Source: Actinomycetes bacterium
Lineage (GTDB): Bacteria > Actinomycetota > Acidimicrobiia > Spongiisociales > UBA5794
DNA length: 12,481 nt
Reading direction: 5' to 3'
Assembly: GCA_023336765.1 (NCBI GenBank)
Contig: JAMBLL010000023.1
Span: 1-12,481, forward strand
The position numbers were made by a program, and so were the translations under genes. How positions within the stretch are numbered: position 1 is the first letter of the stretch; the number at the start of each line of letters is the position of its first letter. Below are positions 1-6,705 of the stretch, piece by piece. Below the pieces are notes generated by a model, which was given only the letters and a program-made list of their open reading frames with translations, did no database searches and was not told the DNA's origin.

Positions 1-746
1 CCGGACAGGTCAGCCACGATATCGACGTCGCCAAGTGTGCCGTCATTGAGAATCGGGATCTCAAGCAGGAGGGCCTTCTCCGTGTTCGCAACGATCAGGT
101 TGCCCTGGCGGTACGCCAGACCGTTGGCACCGATCGGGAACGGGATCGGGACTGGGGCGCACACACCCGTGAGCAGATCGTGGCGCATCAGAAGTTCCGC
201 CTCACCGCCTTTGGGTACGACCCAGATCCCGCCGCGCCCGAACCAGCCATCGAATGGCGGGCCGTCAGGCACTCCGGTGAAGTCACAGAACGGGTAGTAG
301 TCGAGGCCATCATCGACATCGAAAGAGTACGTTTCCGTTATGTAGAGATTGCCCTTCTTGTCGAATGCCAGAGAATTGGGAATCGCGATCGCATCGGTTC
401 CGGGAACCAATTCAAAGCCACCGTCCATATCGACTTTGAACACACCAACGAACTGCTGTGCTGCATAGACGTGCTTCCCGTTGGCATCCACTGCAAGGCC
501 TGCCGGAGCGGGACCAGGAAGGACGGTCAGGAGCGTCCCAAGGCCAGCTGGATCGAACCTCCACAACTCAGTCTGACCTTCTTCGTCACCTGCGCTCACG
601 TAGACATTGCCGACGTTGTCGACCGCCACACCTTCGGGGCCGACATCCATTGGTGTGAAGTCAGGAAATTCGGGAGCGCTGGCCACAGCCGGGGCGAGAA
701 CAGCGAACATCAATAGGACGAGAACCAGAACAAGGAGCTTGCGCAT
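1..746 (-). CDS. Secreted beta-propeller protein (NHL/SMP-30-gluconolactonase-like), partial
   Basis: The gene runs off the left edge, leaving the first 248 codons and no stop. The start is the ATG at 746-744, preceded on the minus strand by a GAGGGAG ribosome-binding site a few bases upstream. The N-terminus is a classic Sec signal peptide: MRK, then a long Leu/Val core, with likely cleavage after VASA near residue 26. The mature part repeats short blade-like units, for example PEGVAVDNVGNVYVS, PAGLAVDANGKHVYAA, PNSLAFDKKGNLYIT and ANGLAYRQGNLIVAN. This GLAVD-x-GN-hydrophobic-Y/V pattern is what NHL and SMP-30/gluconolactonase-like six-bladed propellers show. It is exported, but its substrate or binding partner cannot be read from the sequence. 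An enzyme (lactonase-like) or a non-catalytic scaffold are both possible. The fold is fairly sure and the function is not. Confidence 0.85.
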   Translation of the reverse strand, partial: MRKLLVLVLVLLMFAVLAPAVASAPEFPDFTPMDVGPEGVAVDNVGNVYVSAGDEEGQTELWRFDPAGLGTLLTVLPGPAPAGLAVDANGKHVYAAQQFVGVFKVDMDGGFELVPGTDAIAIPNSLAFDKKGNLYITETYSFDVDDGLDYYPFCDFTGVPDGPPFDGWFGRGGIWVVPKGGEAELLMRHDLLTGVCAPVPIPFPIGANGLAYRQGNLIVANTEKALLLEIPILNDGTLGDVDIVADLS

Positions 747-860
747 ACTCCCTCACCCTTTCGTACTCCGATGCCCAATCGGACGTACGACGCAACCCTC
801 TTGTCGGGCTACGCCGATTCAGAGTTCCACCTTCAATCGTATAACATCGGGGGTCACCGG
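747..860. other. Short intergenic gap upstream of the propeller gene
   Basis: This gap lies between the 3' end of the small acidic protein gene and the start of the propeller gene, both on the minus strand. It must hold the promoter of the propeller gene unless the two are cotranscribed. I see the ribosome-binding site GAGGGAG next to the start but no convincing -35/-10 pair and no strong hairpin. Confidence 0.4.
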
Positions 861-1157
861 TCAACGGTTGAACCGCCCAAAGGGGCCTTCACCGTCGGCT
901 CCCCCGTCATCAACGTCGAGTTCTCTGGCAAGTTCCTTGAACTTCTCGAACTCTTCGTTGAGCCTGTACTGCTGCGGCACCGACGAAACCCACTGTTCCA
1001 CTGCCTCAGCAACATCTTCGTACGTTCGATGATCGTCCGCTATCTCGTGCACCGTGATCATCGGTGCGGCAGAAAGGTAGACGATCGCCCCGAGCCCGCC
1101 CGCGACCTCACCGGTAAGTTTCCACTCAACGAACTTGGCCTTCTTCTTCCATAGCAT
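861..1157 (-). CDS. Small acidic hypothetical protein (98 aa)
   Basis: I do not recognise a family. The protein begins with a basic patch (MLWKKKAKF), then a Gly/Ala hydrophobic stretch around residues 16-34 (GEVAGGLGAIVYLSAAPMI). A charged helical region follows (TYEDVAEAVEQW, then EEFEKFKELARELD), ending in an Asp/Gly-rich tail. That composition looks like a real protein, unlike the antisense ORF in the same place, which is rich in Arg, Leu and Cys. The ATG at 1157 has no good ribosome-binding site. The frame stays open upstream with plausible residues (YERHIGRIYAKLLK) but offers no ATG, GTG or TTG nearby, so 1157 is the only reasonable start. It is divergent from the lipoprotein gene on its right. 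Function unknown. Confidence 0.55.
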   Translation of the reverse strand: MLWKKKAKFVEWKLTGEVAGGLGAIVYLSAAPMITVHEIADDHRTYEDVAEAVEQWVSSVPQQYRLNEEFEKFKELARELDVDDGGADGEGPFGRFNR

Positions 1158-1238
1158 CTTCAGGAGTTTGGCGTAGATACGGCCGATATGTCGTTCATAC
1201 CTACGCCAGACACCTGGCGACGGGTAAACTTTCGTGAC

Positions 1239-1655
1239 ATGCCAGCACGATCCAAACCGTTCCTGGGACCGAGAAATATCGTCGTCGCCATAGCTGTCTT
1301 CGCCATCGCCCTTGCGTCATGTTCCACCAGTCGGCCAACCGTCGAGGAGTGGCAGCCATCATGGGACCGCGTAGTGACAGGCATCCCGACAGAATCGGTA
1401 ACTGGCGAGAATCCGCCCAGAGAGCTTTGCGACGAAACCTTGGCATTCCTGCGCGATACTCGACCGGAGTTGTCGCCAACGCCCGACCTGGCCGTCGATG
1501 ACACCGTAAAGGACTGGTTCGACATCGCCGAGGATGCCTTCTTTGAATGCCCTCCGAGGAGTCAACAAGTAGGAAGCTTCTCCGATGCCTACACGTTGCT
1601 CTCGCGCTTGGAGGCAGAGGTAGACCTCGTACTCGACATGGATCGACGCTCGTGA
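1239..1655 (+). CDS. Small predicted lipoprotein of unknown function
   Basis: From the ATG at 1239 the protein is 138 residues long. It opens with a basic n-region (MPARSKPFLGPRN), a hydrophobic core (IVVAIAVFAIALAS) and a lipobox ending LASC, so Cys28 would be lipidated after signal peptidase II cleavage. The mature part is acidic, mostly helical in appearance, and has two further Cys (in RELCDET and FECPPRS) that could form a disulfide outside the membrane. No named family is recognised. A longer form starting at the ATG at 1188 is possible, but it would add 17 residues in front of a complete lipoprotein signal, so 1239 is preferred. Neither start has a strong ribosome-binding site. Its 3' end overlaps the tail of the doubtful minus-strand ORF that follows. 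Confidence 0.65.
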   Translation: MPARSKPFLGPRNIVVAIAVFAIALASCSTSRPTVEEWQPSWDRVVTGIPTESVTGENPPRELCDETLAFLRDTRPELSPTPDLAVDDTVKDWFDIAEDAFFECPPRSQQVGSFSDAYTLLSRLEAEVDLVLDMDRRS

Positions 1656-1867
1656 GTTCTCACGTTCCAGTATCTCAGACGCGTGGCGACATATTCGATG
1701 ACTTCCAACAGGTCACCAGCGCCATCGACTGAAACGTTTCCGGGACACAACTCACCTGCCAACACTTCATGCGTGGAATCGGCAGAACAGAACACCAGAT
1801 AGAACGCGTGACCGTCCCGAAGACGTGGCGCGCCGCTCTCGTACGAGCTGTATTCGTGGGTTGACAA
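1589..1867 (-). CDS. Doubtful hypothetical protein with TTG start, possibly a gene remnant
   Basis: This 92-codon frame starts at a TTG (1867) preceded by an AGGA motif about 9 bases upstream. The central part has a protein-like look: a hydrophobic strand (HAFYLVFCSAD), a turn and a helix (LLEVIEYVATRLRYW), with mostly G/C third bases. The last 20 or so residues (Ser/Arg/Thr-rich) lie antisense to the lipoprotein's 3' end and look like read-through. The frame remains open and protein-like upstream of the TTG (…HLLQWLSQVIRNGT) back to a stop near 1927, without any ATG or GTG. A genuine small gene with a weak start, or a 5'-truncated remnant of a larger gene, would both explain this. No family recognised. 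Confidence 0.4.
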   Translation of the reverse strand: MSTHEYSSYESGAPRLRDGHAFYLVFCSADSTHEVLAGELCPGNVSVDGAGDLLEVIEYVATRLRYWNVRTHERRSMSSTRSTSASKRESNV

Positions 1868-1924
1868 CGTGCCATTCCTGATTACTTGGGACAGCCACTG
1901 GAGCAGATGGGTCGCCTCGCGTCG

Positions 1925-1937
1925 TTAGGTAGCCTAA
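1925..1937. promoter_or_regulatory. Dyad TTAGG-TAG-CCTAA just upstream of the ClC gene
   Basis: A perfect 5+3+5 inverted repeat ends 4 bases before the GTG start of the ClC gene. It resembles, but is shorter than, the TTAGGTTAGSCTAACCTAA-type boxes bound by DtxR/IdeR iron regulators. Arms of this length occur by chance about a dozen times in a window this size for any one spacing, so only the position makes it notable. Confidence 0.25.
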
Positions 1938-1941
1938 AGAT

Positions 1942-3930
1942 GTGAACACTCCGACTCGCATGAGATGGGCTCGCCCTTCGGGCAAGCCATTGCTGATGGC
2001 ACTGGCCCTGGTGGTGGGGGTCGGCGCTGGTATCGGTGCGGCGATCCTGGTGTCTGCTCTACGTCTTGTATCGAGCTCCGTGCTTCGGGTGGCCGAACAG
2101 GGACCGTCTCTCGGGAGGGCTTGGCTGTTCCTGTTCATTCCGGCTGGCATCTGGCTTGCCTGGGCGATCGCTGCAAAGTGGGCTCCAGAGGCGGTGGGAC
2201 ACGGGGTGCCCCAGATACTTGCTGCGTTGACACTCGCAGGCGGGCGGATTCCCCTGCGGGTTCCGATTGTCAAGACCGTGGCGACAGCGCTCACGATCGG
2301 CGTTGGCGGCTCCGCTGGACGCGAGGGGTCGATCGCTCAGATCGGCGCCGGTATCGGGTCATACATCAGCAAGGTGACCAGGTTGGACGAATCAGAGACC
2401 AGGGCGTTGGTCGCCGCAGGTGCTGGTGCGGGCATCGCTGCAACGTTCAACGCTCCCATAGCCGGAATGTTCTTCGCCATGGAGGTGATCCTACGCGACG
2501 TGTCGATCAGGCACCTCCACACCATCGCTGTCGCCTCTGTGGCTGGCGCGGTCGTGTCACACACACTCATCGGCGACGAGCTAGCCTTCGATGTTGATCC
2601 GTATACCCTTGATGACCCAACACAGTTGTTGCTTTACGCTGTCCTCGGACTCATCGCTGTGGGACTTGCGATCTTTTTCATCGAGGCTCTCGACTGGTTC
2701 ACGGTCGTACCCGATCGCCTGATCCCATGGATCAGGCCGTTGATCCTAGGTCTCGGCGTTGCGACGATCGGGTTCTTCGCTCCTGAGGTACTCGGGACCG
2801 GTCAGCGGTTCATCGGTGCGGTACTGAGCCAGGAGATATCCAAGGCATGGTGGCTGTTTGGACTACTCGCTGTTGCAAAGCTGATCGCCACGTCGCTCAC
2901 GCTCGGCGGCAGAGGTTCCGGTGGGATTTTCATGCCGAGCCTGTTCATCGGCGCAATGGCAGGGTCGGCGTTCGCCATCGTCATCGATCCGCTCTGGACA
3001 TCGTCTCGCCTCGATCCGGGTGCATTTGCATTGGTCGGGATGGCCGCCGTGTTCTCAGGTGTCTCACGGGCATCGTTCACTTCGATCCTCATCGTCTTCG
3101 AGATAACGGGCGACTACGCACTCGTTCTACCTCTGATGCTGGCGGTCGCAATTGCAACGGTGCTCACCAGCCGCCTCCATCCCGAGAGCGCCTATACGTC
3201 TCCACTGCTCCGAATGGGCATCCACACCGTGCCGAGTGACCAGGTCGATCTACTGGCCACAGTGACGATCCGCGACCTTGAACTCCAGCCACCGATCACC
3301 GTTGCCCCGTCAGATACGCTCGCAACGGTCCGGGGCGTGCTGCGACGGAACCGCCTCAACGGTGTGGCAGTCGTGAACAGCGAGGACCAACTCGTTGGTA
3401 TTGTGTCGGATTCAGACATAACCCGCCTCGGCGGCGCCTCGGACCAACTCACCGCCACCGATGCCATGACGCGAGACCCAATGACGGTATCCGTGGATCT
3501 TTACGTGTCGGAAGCTCTTGAACGGATGGCTGTGCTCGGTGTTGGTCGGCTGCCGGTTGTCCATCGAAACCATCCTGAGCGGATCGAAGCGATGTTCCGC
3601 AGAGAGGACGCCATCGCCGCATACCACCTGGCGCTCGGAACAGCAGCCAGGTCGGACCACCTGCGACAGCGGGTGGAGACACGCACTTCGCCCTCAACAA
3701 GATACCTCGACTTCGAAATCCCTCCAGGATCGGCGGCCGACCACCGCAAGATCCGCGAAGTACCTTGGCCAGAGGGTTGCATTGTCGTGTCGGTACACCG
3801 CGGCAACGAACTCCTGGTTGCCTCGGGAGGCCTCGAACTACGCTCGGGAGACGCCCTCACGGTCTTCGGCGATCAAGCCGCACGCCGCCGCCTGATCGAG
3901 CGGCTCTCACCACGGCCGAGCACTGGATAG
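1942..3930 (+). CDS. ClC-family chloride channel/transporter with CBS pair and RCK_C-like C-terminus
   Basis: This 662-residue protein starts at GTG 1942; an internal ATG at 1960 is the alternative. Residues about 15-420 are the ClC membrane domain with roughly ten hydrophobic segments. The ClC signature motifs are present: GHGVPQ in place of GSGIP, GSAGREGS with the gating glutamate at residue 128, FNAPIAG, and GSGGIFMPS. The position equivalent to the proton-transfer glutamate of E. coli ClC (E203 there) is Val182 here (FFAMEV), as in many chloride channels. Residues about 446-495 and 505-560 form two CBS domains, which usually bind adenine nucleotides and regulate transport. Residues about 578-657 (DFEIPPGSA … SGDALTVFGD) resemble RCK_C/TrkA_C ligand-binding domains. 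It converges with the multicopper oxidase gene and has no obvious operon partner. The family call is secure; channel versus exchanger is inference. Confidence 0.95.
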   Translation: MNTPTRMRWARPSGKPLLMALALVVGVGAGIGAAILVSALRLVSSSVLRVAEQGPSLGRAWLFLFIPAGIWLAWAIAAKWAPEAVGHGVPQILAALTLAGGRIPLRVPIVKTVATALTIGVGGSAGREGSIAQIGAGIGSYISKVTRLDESETRALVAAGAGAGIAATFNAPIAGMFFAMEVILRDVSIRHLHTIAVASVAGAVVSHTLIGDELAFDVDPYTLDDPTQLLLYAVLGLIAVGLAIFFIEALDWFTVVPDRLIPWIRPLILGLGVATIGFFAPEVLGTGQRFIGAVLSQEISKAWWLFGLLAVAKLIATSLTLGGRGSGGIFMPSLFIGAMAGSAFAIVIDPLWTSSRLDPGAFALVGMAAVFSGVSRASFTSILIVFEITGDYALVLPLMLAVAIATVLTSRLHPESAYTSPLLRMGIHTVPSDQVDLLATVTIRDLELQPPITVAPSDTLATVRGVLRRNRLNGVAVVNSEDQLVGIVSDSDITRLGGASDQLTATDAMTRDPMTVSVDLYVSEALERMAVLGVGRLPVVHRNHPERIEAMFRREDAIAAYHLALGTAARSDHLRQRVETRTSPSTRYLDFEIPPGSAADHRKIREVPWPEGCIVVSVHRGNELLVASGGLELRSGDALTVFGDQAARRRLIERLSPRPSTG

Positions 3931-3941
3931 CCAAGTTGATG

Positions 3942-3983
3942 CTGACCTGTCCGAAATGCCCGGCGCAATCGGTGGCAGGTCAG
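3942..3983 (+). terminator. Terminator-like hairpin after the ClC gene
   Basis: This lies 11 bases after the ClC stop codon. An 8-base perfect stem (CTGACCTG at 3942-3949 with CAGGTCAG at 3976-3983) encloses a second pairing (CCGA 3951-3954 with TCGG 3969-3972) and a small TGC/GCA stem. No T-run follows, as is usual for terminators in high-GC actinobacteria. Confidence 0.5.
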
Positions 3984-4046
3984 GTGAAGCGTTCCAGCGT
4001 ACTACCGCTGGCTATCAAGCCGGTACGAGCCGACCCCGTCCATTTC

Positions 4047-4071
4047 CCAAGTGTCAAGAGACACTCGTTGG
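4047..4071 (-). terminator. Second hairpin in the convergent gap
   Basis: GTGTC (4051-4055), the loop AAGA and GACAC (4060-4064) form a perfect stem, flanked by pairing CCAA (4047-4050) and TTGG (4068-4071) with a three-base bulge. It sits about 56 bases past the multicopper oxidase stop and could back up termination in either direction. There is no T-run. Confidence 0.35.
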
Positions 4072-4100
4072 ACTGGCAGAAATGGCACGACCTCGCCAAT

Positions 4101-4124
4101 GCCCAGGTAGGGCTTCTACCGGGC
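4101..4124 (-). terminator. Terminator-like hairpin immediately after the multicopper oxidase gene
   Basis: GCCC (4101-4104) and GGTAG (4106-4110) pair with CTACC (4116-4120) and GGGC (4121-4124). That gives nine base pairs with one bulged A and a five-base loop. It begins 2 bases after the oxidase stop codon in the minus direction, the expected place for a terminator ending the copper/redox cluster. No T-run is seen. Confidence 0.5.
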
Positions 4125-4126
4125 TC

Positions 4127-5746
4127 CTACGTCGTGCTGATGAGAAAATTGCGCATCATGCCCATGTCCTCGTGTTCGAGGATGTGGCAGTGATACAGGA
4201 AGAGGCCGGGGAACCCCGTGAACCGGCGAAGTATCCGGACGCGCTCTCCCGGCATGACAAGCACGGTGTCCTTCCACCCTTCGTCGACGTATCCCTCCCG
4301 AAGGCTCTCCCACGCGGCACGACCGGCATCATCGATCGTGCGATCGAGCACCTGGAACTGTTGTCCGTGCATGTGCATCGGATGGGCAAGACCCTCAGAC
4401 ACGCCACCCATTCTGCCTCCGCCCATGCCGCCTGCGTTGAAGAACTCCCACACCTCGGTTGAACCGAACTGCACCGTTTCTTCAGGCGACACCTCGGTCA
4501 TCTGGAAGGTCCTACCGTTGAGCATCCATGTACCTCGAGCGAACGAGAGCACGATCGTGCGTGGAGCGGTGGGGTTGACAGCGTCATCAAGCGATGAGAG
4601 CCCAAGATCCGAAAGACGCTCCGGCAGAGGGTCTGTCGATGAGGCAGCCTGGTCAACATCGAAGGAGGCAAGGTCGAACGCCGAGCCGTTCGGGATGAGC
4701 GCGTTCGAGTCCATCATTCCACCCATCGTCTGGCCCGATTCGAACGGCAGGCTGACGAGCTTCCGAGTGGCTCCGATCGCGTCAGGTTCGAAGTCGACCC
4801 AGAGATCAACACGCTCGGCTGGTCCGAGCGTCACATACGGCCGCGTTACAGGTGCTTCGAGCAACCCTCCGTCCGTCGCCACGACGACCAGAGGCGTCCC
4901 GTCGTCCCAACCAAGCTTGTAGATTCGAGCATTCGATCCGTTGAGTATGCGCAGCCGATACGACCGTGCCGCTACCGGGAACACGGCATCCGGACTGCCA
5001 TTGACGAGAATCTCGTCGCCAAGGAAACCCATCATCTGGTCCATCATCCCGTTGGGCAGGTACACCAGACGGTCGCCATCGAACGTGCGATCCTGAAGCA
5101 CCATGGGCAATTCGAATTCGTCGCCCGGGAGAGATGCTGCATCCTCTTCATCATCTCCCACAAGGAGGAGACCAGCCATCCCTGCGTACACCTGAGGGCC
5201 TGTCAGGCCGTGGGGATGTGGGTGATACCAATAGGTGCCAGCGCGGTTCACCACAGTGAATTCGTACTCATAGCGGCCGCCTTCGGGCACGGCGAATCGA
5301 GGATGCCCGTCCATGTCCTCGGGTACGTCCAAACCGTGCCAATGCACGATCGTTTCTTGTGGAATCTCGTTGTCGAAGACGATACGAACACGCTGCCCCT
5401 GTCTCAGACGCAGCGTTGGGCCGAGATAGGAGCCAGGAATCGGTTCGACAACTCCAGCATCGCCACGTGTGACCTCGGCGACCAGGCGCCACACGTCGGT
5501 CTGGACGCCAGGTTTGATCTCGACCGTATCAGATATCGCCCGCATCGCGATCTCAACGTCAACAGGCCCACCGGTGACAGGGATTGTCGAACCCGCTGGC
5601 AGGGTCGTCGCAATCGAATCGATGGGCACGGTCTCTGGAGAGCAGGCTGCTATCACGAGGCCAGCAACGCCACCCCCGGACAGGGCAAGAAACCTACGGC
5701 GAGAAACGGGATCGGTGGACACGCCAGGACCATAGCCTCGAACCAT
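4127..5746 (-). CDS. Tat-exported multicopper oxidase (CueO/bilirubin-oxidase-like), probable lipoprotein
   Basis: This is a three-cupredoxin-domain oxidase of 539 residues from the ATG at 5746 (a TTG lies one codon upstream). It couples one-electron oxidation of a substrate, such as Cu(I) or phenols, to four-electron reduction of oxygen. All four copper-binding motifs are intact: HWHG (near residue 136), HPHPHG (near 176), HPMHMHG (near 455) and HCHILEHEDMGM near the C-terminus. The last supplies Cys, His and Met for the type 1 site. The N-terminus has a twin-arginine signal (SRRRFLALSG) whose h-region ends IAAC, which also fits a lipobox. Met-rich patches (MMDQMMGF, TMGGMMDS, GGMGGGRMGG) recall the Cu(I)-handling segments of CueO. 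The DUF3105 gene lies 21 bases upstream, so the pair is probably cotranscribed. Cuprous oxidase in copper tolerance is the likeliest role; substrate unproven. Confidence 0.95.
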   Translation of the reverse strand: MVRGYGPGVSTDPVSRRRFLALSGGGVAGLVIAACSPETVPIDSIATTLPAGSTIPVTGGPVDVEIAMRAISDTVEIKPGVQTDVWRLVAEVTRGDAGVVEPIPGSYLGPTLRLRQGQRVRIVFDNEIPQETIVHWHGLDVPEDMDGHPRFAVPEGGRYEYEFTVVNRAGTYWYHPHPHGLTGPQVYAGMAGLLLVGDDEEDAASLPGDEFELPMVLQDRTFDGDRLVYLPNGMMDQMMGFLGDEILVNGSPDAVFPVAARSYRLRILNGSNARIYKLGWDDGTPLVVVATDGGLLEAPVTRPYVTLGPAERVDLWVDFEPDAIGATRKLVSLPFESGQTMGGMMDSNALIPNGSAFDLASFDVDQAASSTDPLPERLSDLGLSSLDDAVNPTAPRTIVLSFARGTWMLNGRTFQMTEVSPEETVQFGSTEVWEFFNAGGMGGGRMGGVSEGLAHPMHMHGQQFQVLDRTIDDAGRAAWESLREGYVDEGWKDTVLVMPGERVRILRRFTGFPGLFLYHCHILEHEDMGMMRNFLISTT

Positions 5747-5767
5747 CAATAGGGACGCTGAACGGCC

Positions 5768-6361
5768 CTAGAACTGCGGTTCGCCGACACCTCCGGTACA
5801 CCGGCCGCCAGGTTCGGGTGCACTCGATGCGCCGGAGAACTCATTGACGAACTGCCCGAGCCTGGTGTCGGCTGGATCATCGAGTTCGAGTTGGGTCCCC
5901 CATGCTGTCACGATGATCGTTGCGCCCTGGCCGGGAACTGGTGAAACCAGCACCTTCTCGCTCCGACTCACGAATGACCGCAGCGCGGCAACACCATCAT
6001 GCGACAAACTCGGGTCGTACGATATCCACACAGCACCATGTTCGAGCGAGTGGACGGCGGTCTCTGAGTCGATCTCCTGGTCGTAGAACCCACAGTTCTG
6101 CCAGATCTCATTGTGCGCTCCCCCGGCAGGTACCTCCCCGTCATCATGGAGTTCACCGTCAACATGCTGGGCATCTCCGATGGCGACCGACTCCGTGCCG
6201 TCTGGCACGCCACGCAATTCCGGCTGGGACAGGAACACAACTGCGACCAGGCCCCCGACAGCCGCCACTCCCGCGATCCAGATGAGCCGCTTCCTCCACG
6301 GCGACTCAGGAGTCTGTACCGCCTGTACGGGCGTGTAATGTGCCTTCTTCTTGTTACTCAT
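5768..6361 (-). CDS. DUF3105 membrane-anchored protein
   Basis: This 197-residue protein starts at ATG 6361, with GGGGA as a possible ribosome-binding site about 9 bases upstream. A basic N-terminus (MSNKKKAHY) leads to a single membrane helix at about residues 25-44, so most of the protein lies outside the membrane. The DUF3105 signature is clear: HVDG (66-69), WQNCGFY (87-93) and ETAVHSLEHGAVWISYDP (100-117). These conserved His, Cys and Glu residues could bind a metal, though no ligand set is proven for the family. The C-terminal part (GRCTGGVGEP) matches the usual end of the family. Its 21-base spacing to the multicopper oxidase start suggests a shared transcript and an extracytoplasmic role linked to copper or redox; that link is inference. 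Confidence 0.9.
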   Translation of the reverse strand: MSNKKKAHYTPVQAVQTPESPWRKRLIWIAGVAAVGGLVAVVFLSQPELRGVPDGTESVAIGDAQHVDGELHDDGEVPAGGAHNEIWQNCGFYDQEIDSETAVHSLEHGAVWISYDPSLSHDGVAALRSFVSRSEKVLVSPVPGQGATIIVTAWGTQLELDDPADTRLGQFVNEFSGASSAPEPGGRCTGGVGEPQF

Positions 6362-6427
6362 CTGTGTATCCCCAATGGTTGCGCCCCTACCGGACGATGG
6401 TCTGGCTCACTCACACACGGCAGCCCC

Positions 6428-6455
6428 GACAGTGCAGGAAAGCACTCGCCGTGTC
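6428..6455 (-). terminator. Weak hairpin between the SHOCT and DUF3105 genes
   Basis: AGTGC (6431-6435), a six-base loop and GCACT (6442-6446) form a perfect stem, with outer GAC/GTC pairing across a bulge. It lies in the 116-base gap downstream of the SHOCT gene and could attenuate read-through into the DUF3105-oxidase pair. There is no T-run, and it is short enough to be chance. Confidence 0.25.
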
Positions 6456-6477
6456 TGGATCCCGTCAGTGTCGCCGC

Positions 6478-6684
6478 TCAGCGGCGCATTTCTTCGAGTC
6501 GCTCCCTGTACTCATCGTCGTCGATCTCCGCCCTGGCGAATCTATCAGCCAGGATCCTATCCGCTGAGGCTCCGGATGACTCAGATGGGGATGATGATCT
6601 CGAACTGGTGTAAATCACAGCCCAGACCACGAGTCCGCCAACGATCAGGATCACAAGCCATCCCATTGTTGCAATCATGTTCAA
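6478..6684 (-). CDS. Small membrane protein with C-terminal SHOCT domain
   Basis: This 68-residue protein has one N-terminal membrane helix (about residues 8-26, GWLVILIVGGLVVWAVIY), a Ser-rich linker and a C-terminal SHOCT domain. That domain reads DRILADRFARAEIDDDEY followed by RERLEEMRR. SHOCT domains are short helical elements often attached to bacterial membrane or oligomeric proteins, with no fixed function. The start is probably the TTG at 6684, which sits 5 bases after GGAGGG; the ATG two codons in (6678) is the alternative with longer spacing. It lies 21 bases downstream of the cupredoxin gene, so the two are likely cotranscribed. Confidence 0.85.
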   Translation of the reverse strand: MNMIATMGWLVILIVGGLVVWAVIYTSSRSSSPSESSGASADRILADRFARAEIDDDEYRERLEEMRR

Positions 6685-6705
6685 GTATTCCCTCCGGCCA
6701 GTCGC

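Noticed and set aside
771..1154. Plus-strand ORF opposite the small acidic protein gene
   Set aside because: Arg/Leu/Cys-rich composition and no ribosome-binding site; the minus-strand frame has the more protein-like charged helical pattern.
1160..1525. Minus-strand ORF opposite the lipoprotein gene
   Set aside because: Ser/Thr/Arg-rich with no domain, antisense to a frame with a clear lipoprotein signal; a shadow.
4218..4922. Long plus-strand ORF (234 codons) inside the multicopper oxidase region
   Set aside because: Antisense to an oxidase with all copper motifs intact; Ser/Arg/Pro-rich composition typical of a shadow frame in GC-rich DNA.
6366..6375. GTATCCCCAA upstream of the DUF3105 gene, repeated exactly at 10362-10371 in the dyad region
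   Set aside because: Many shared 10-mers are expected by chance in 12.5 kb, and the dyad arm is missing at the first copy; not evidence of a shared operator.
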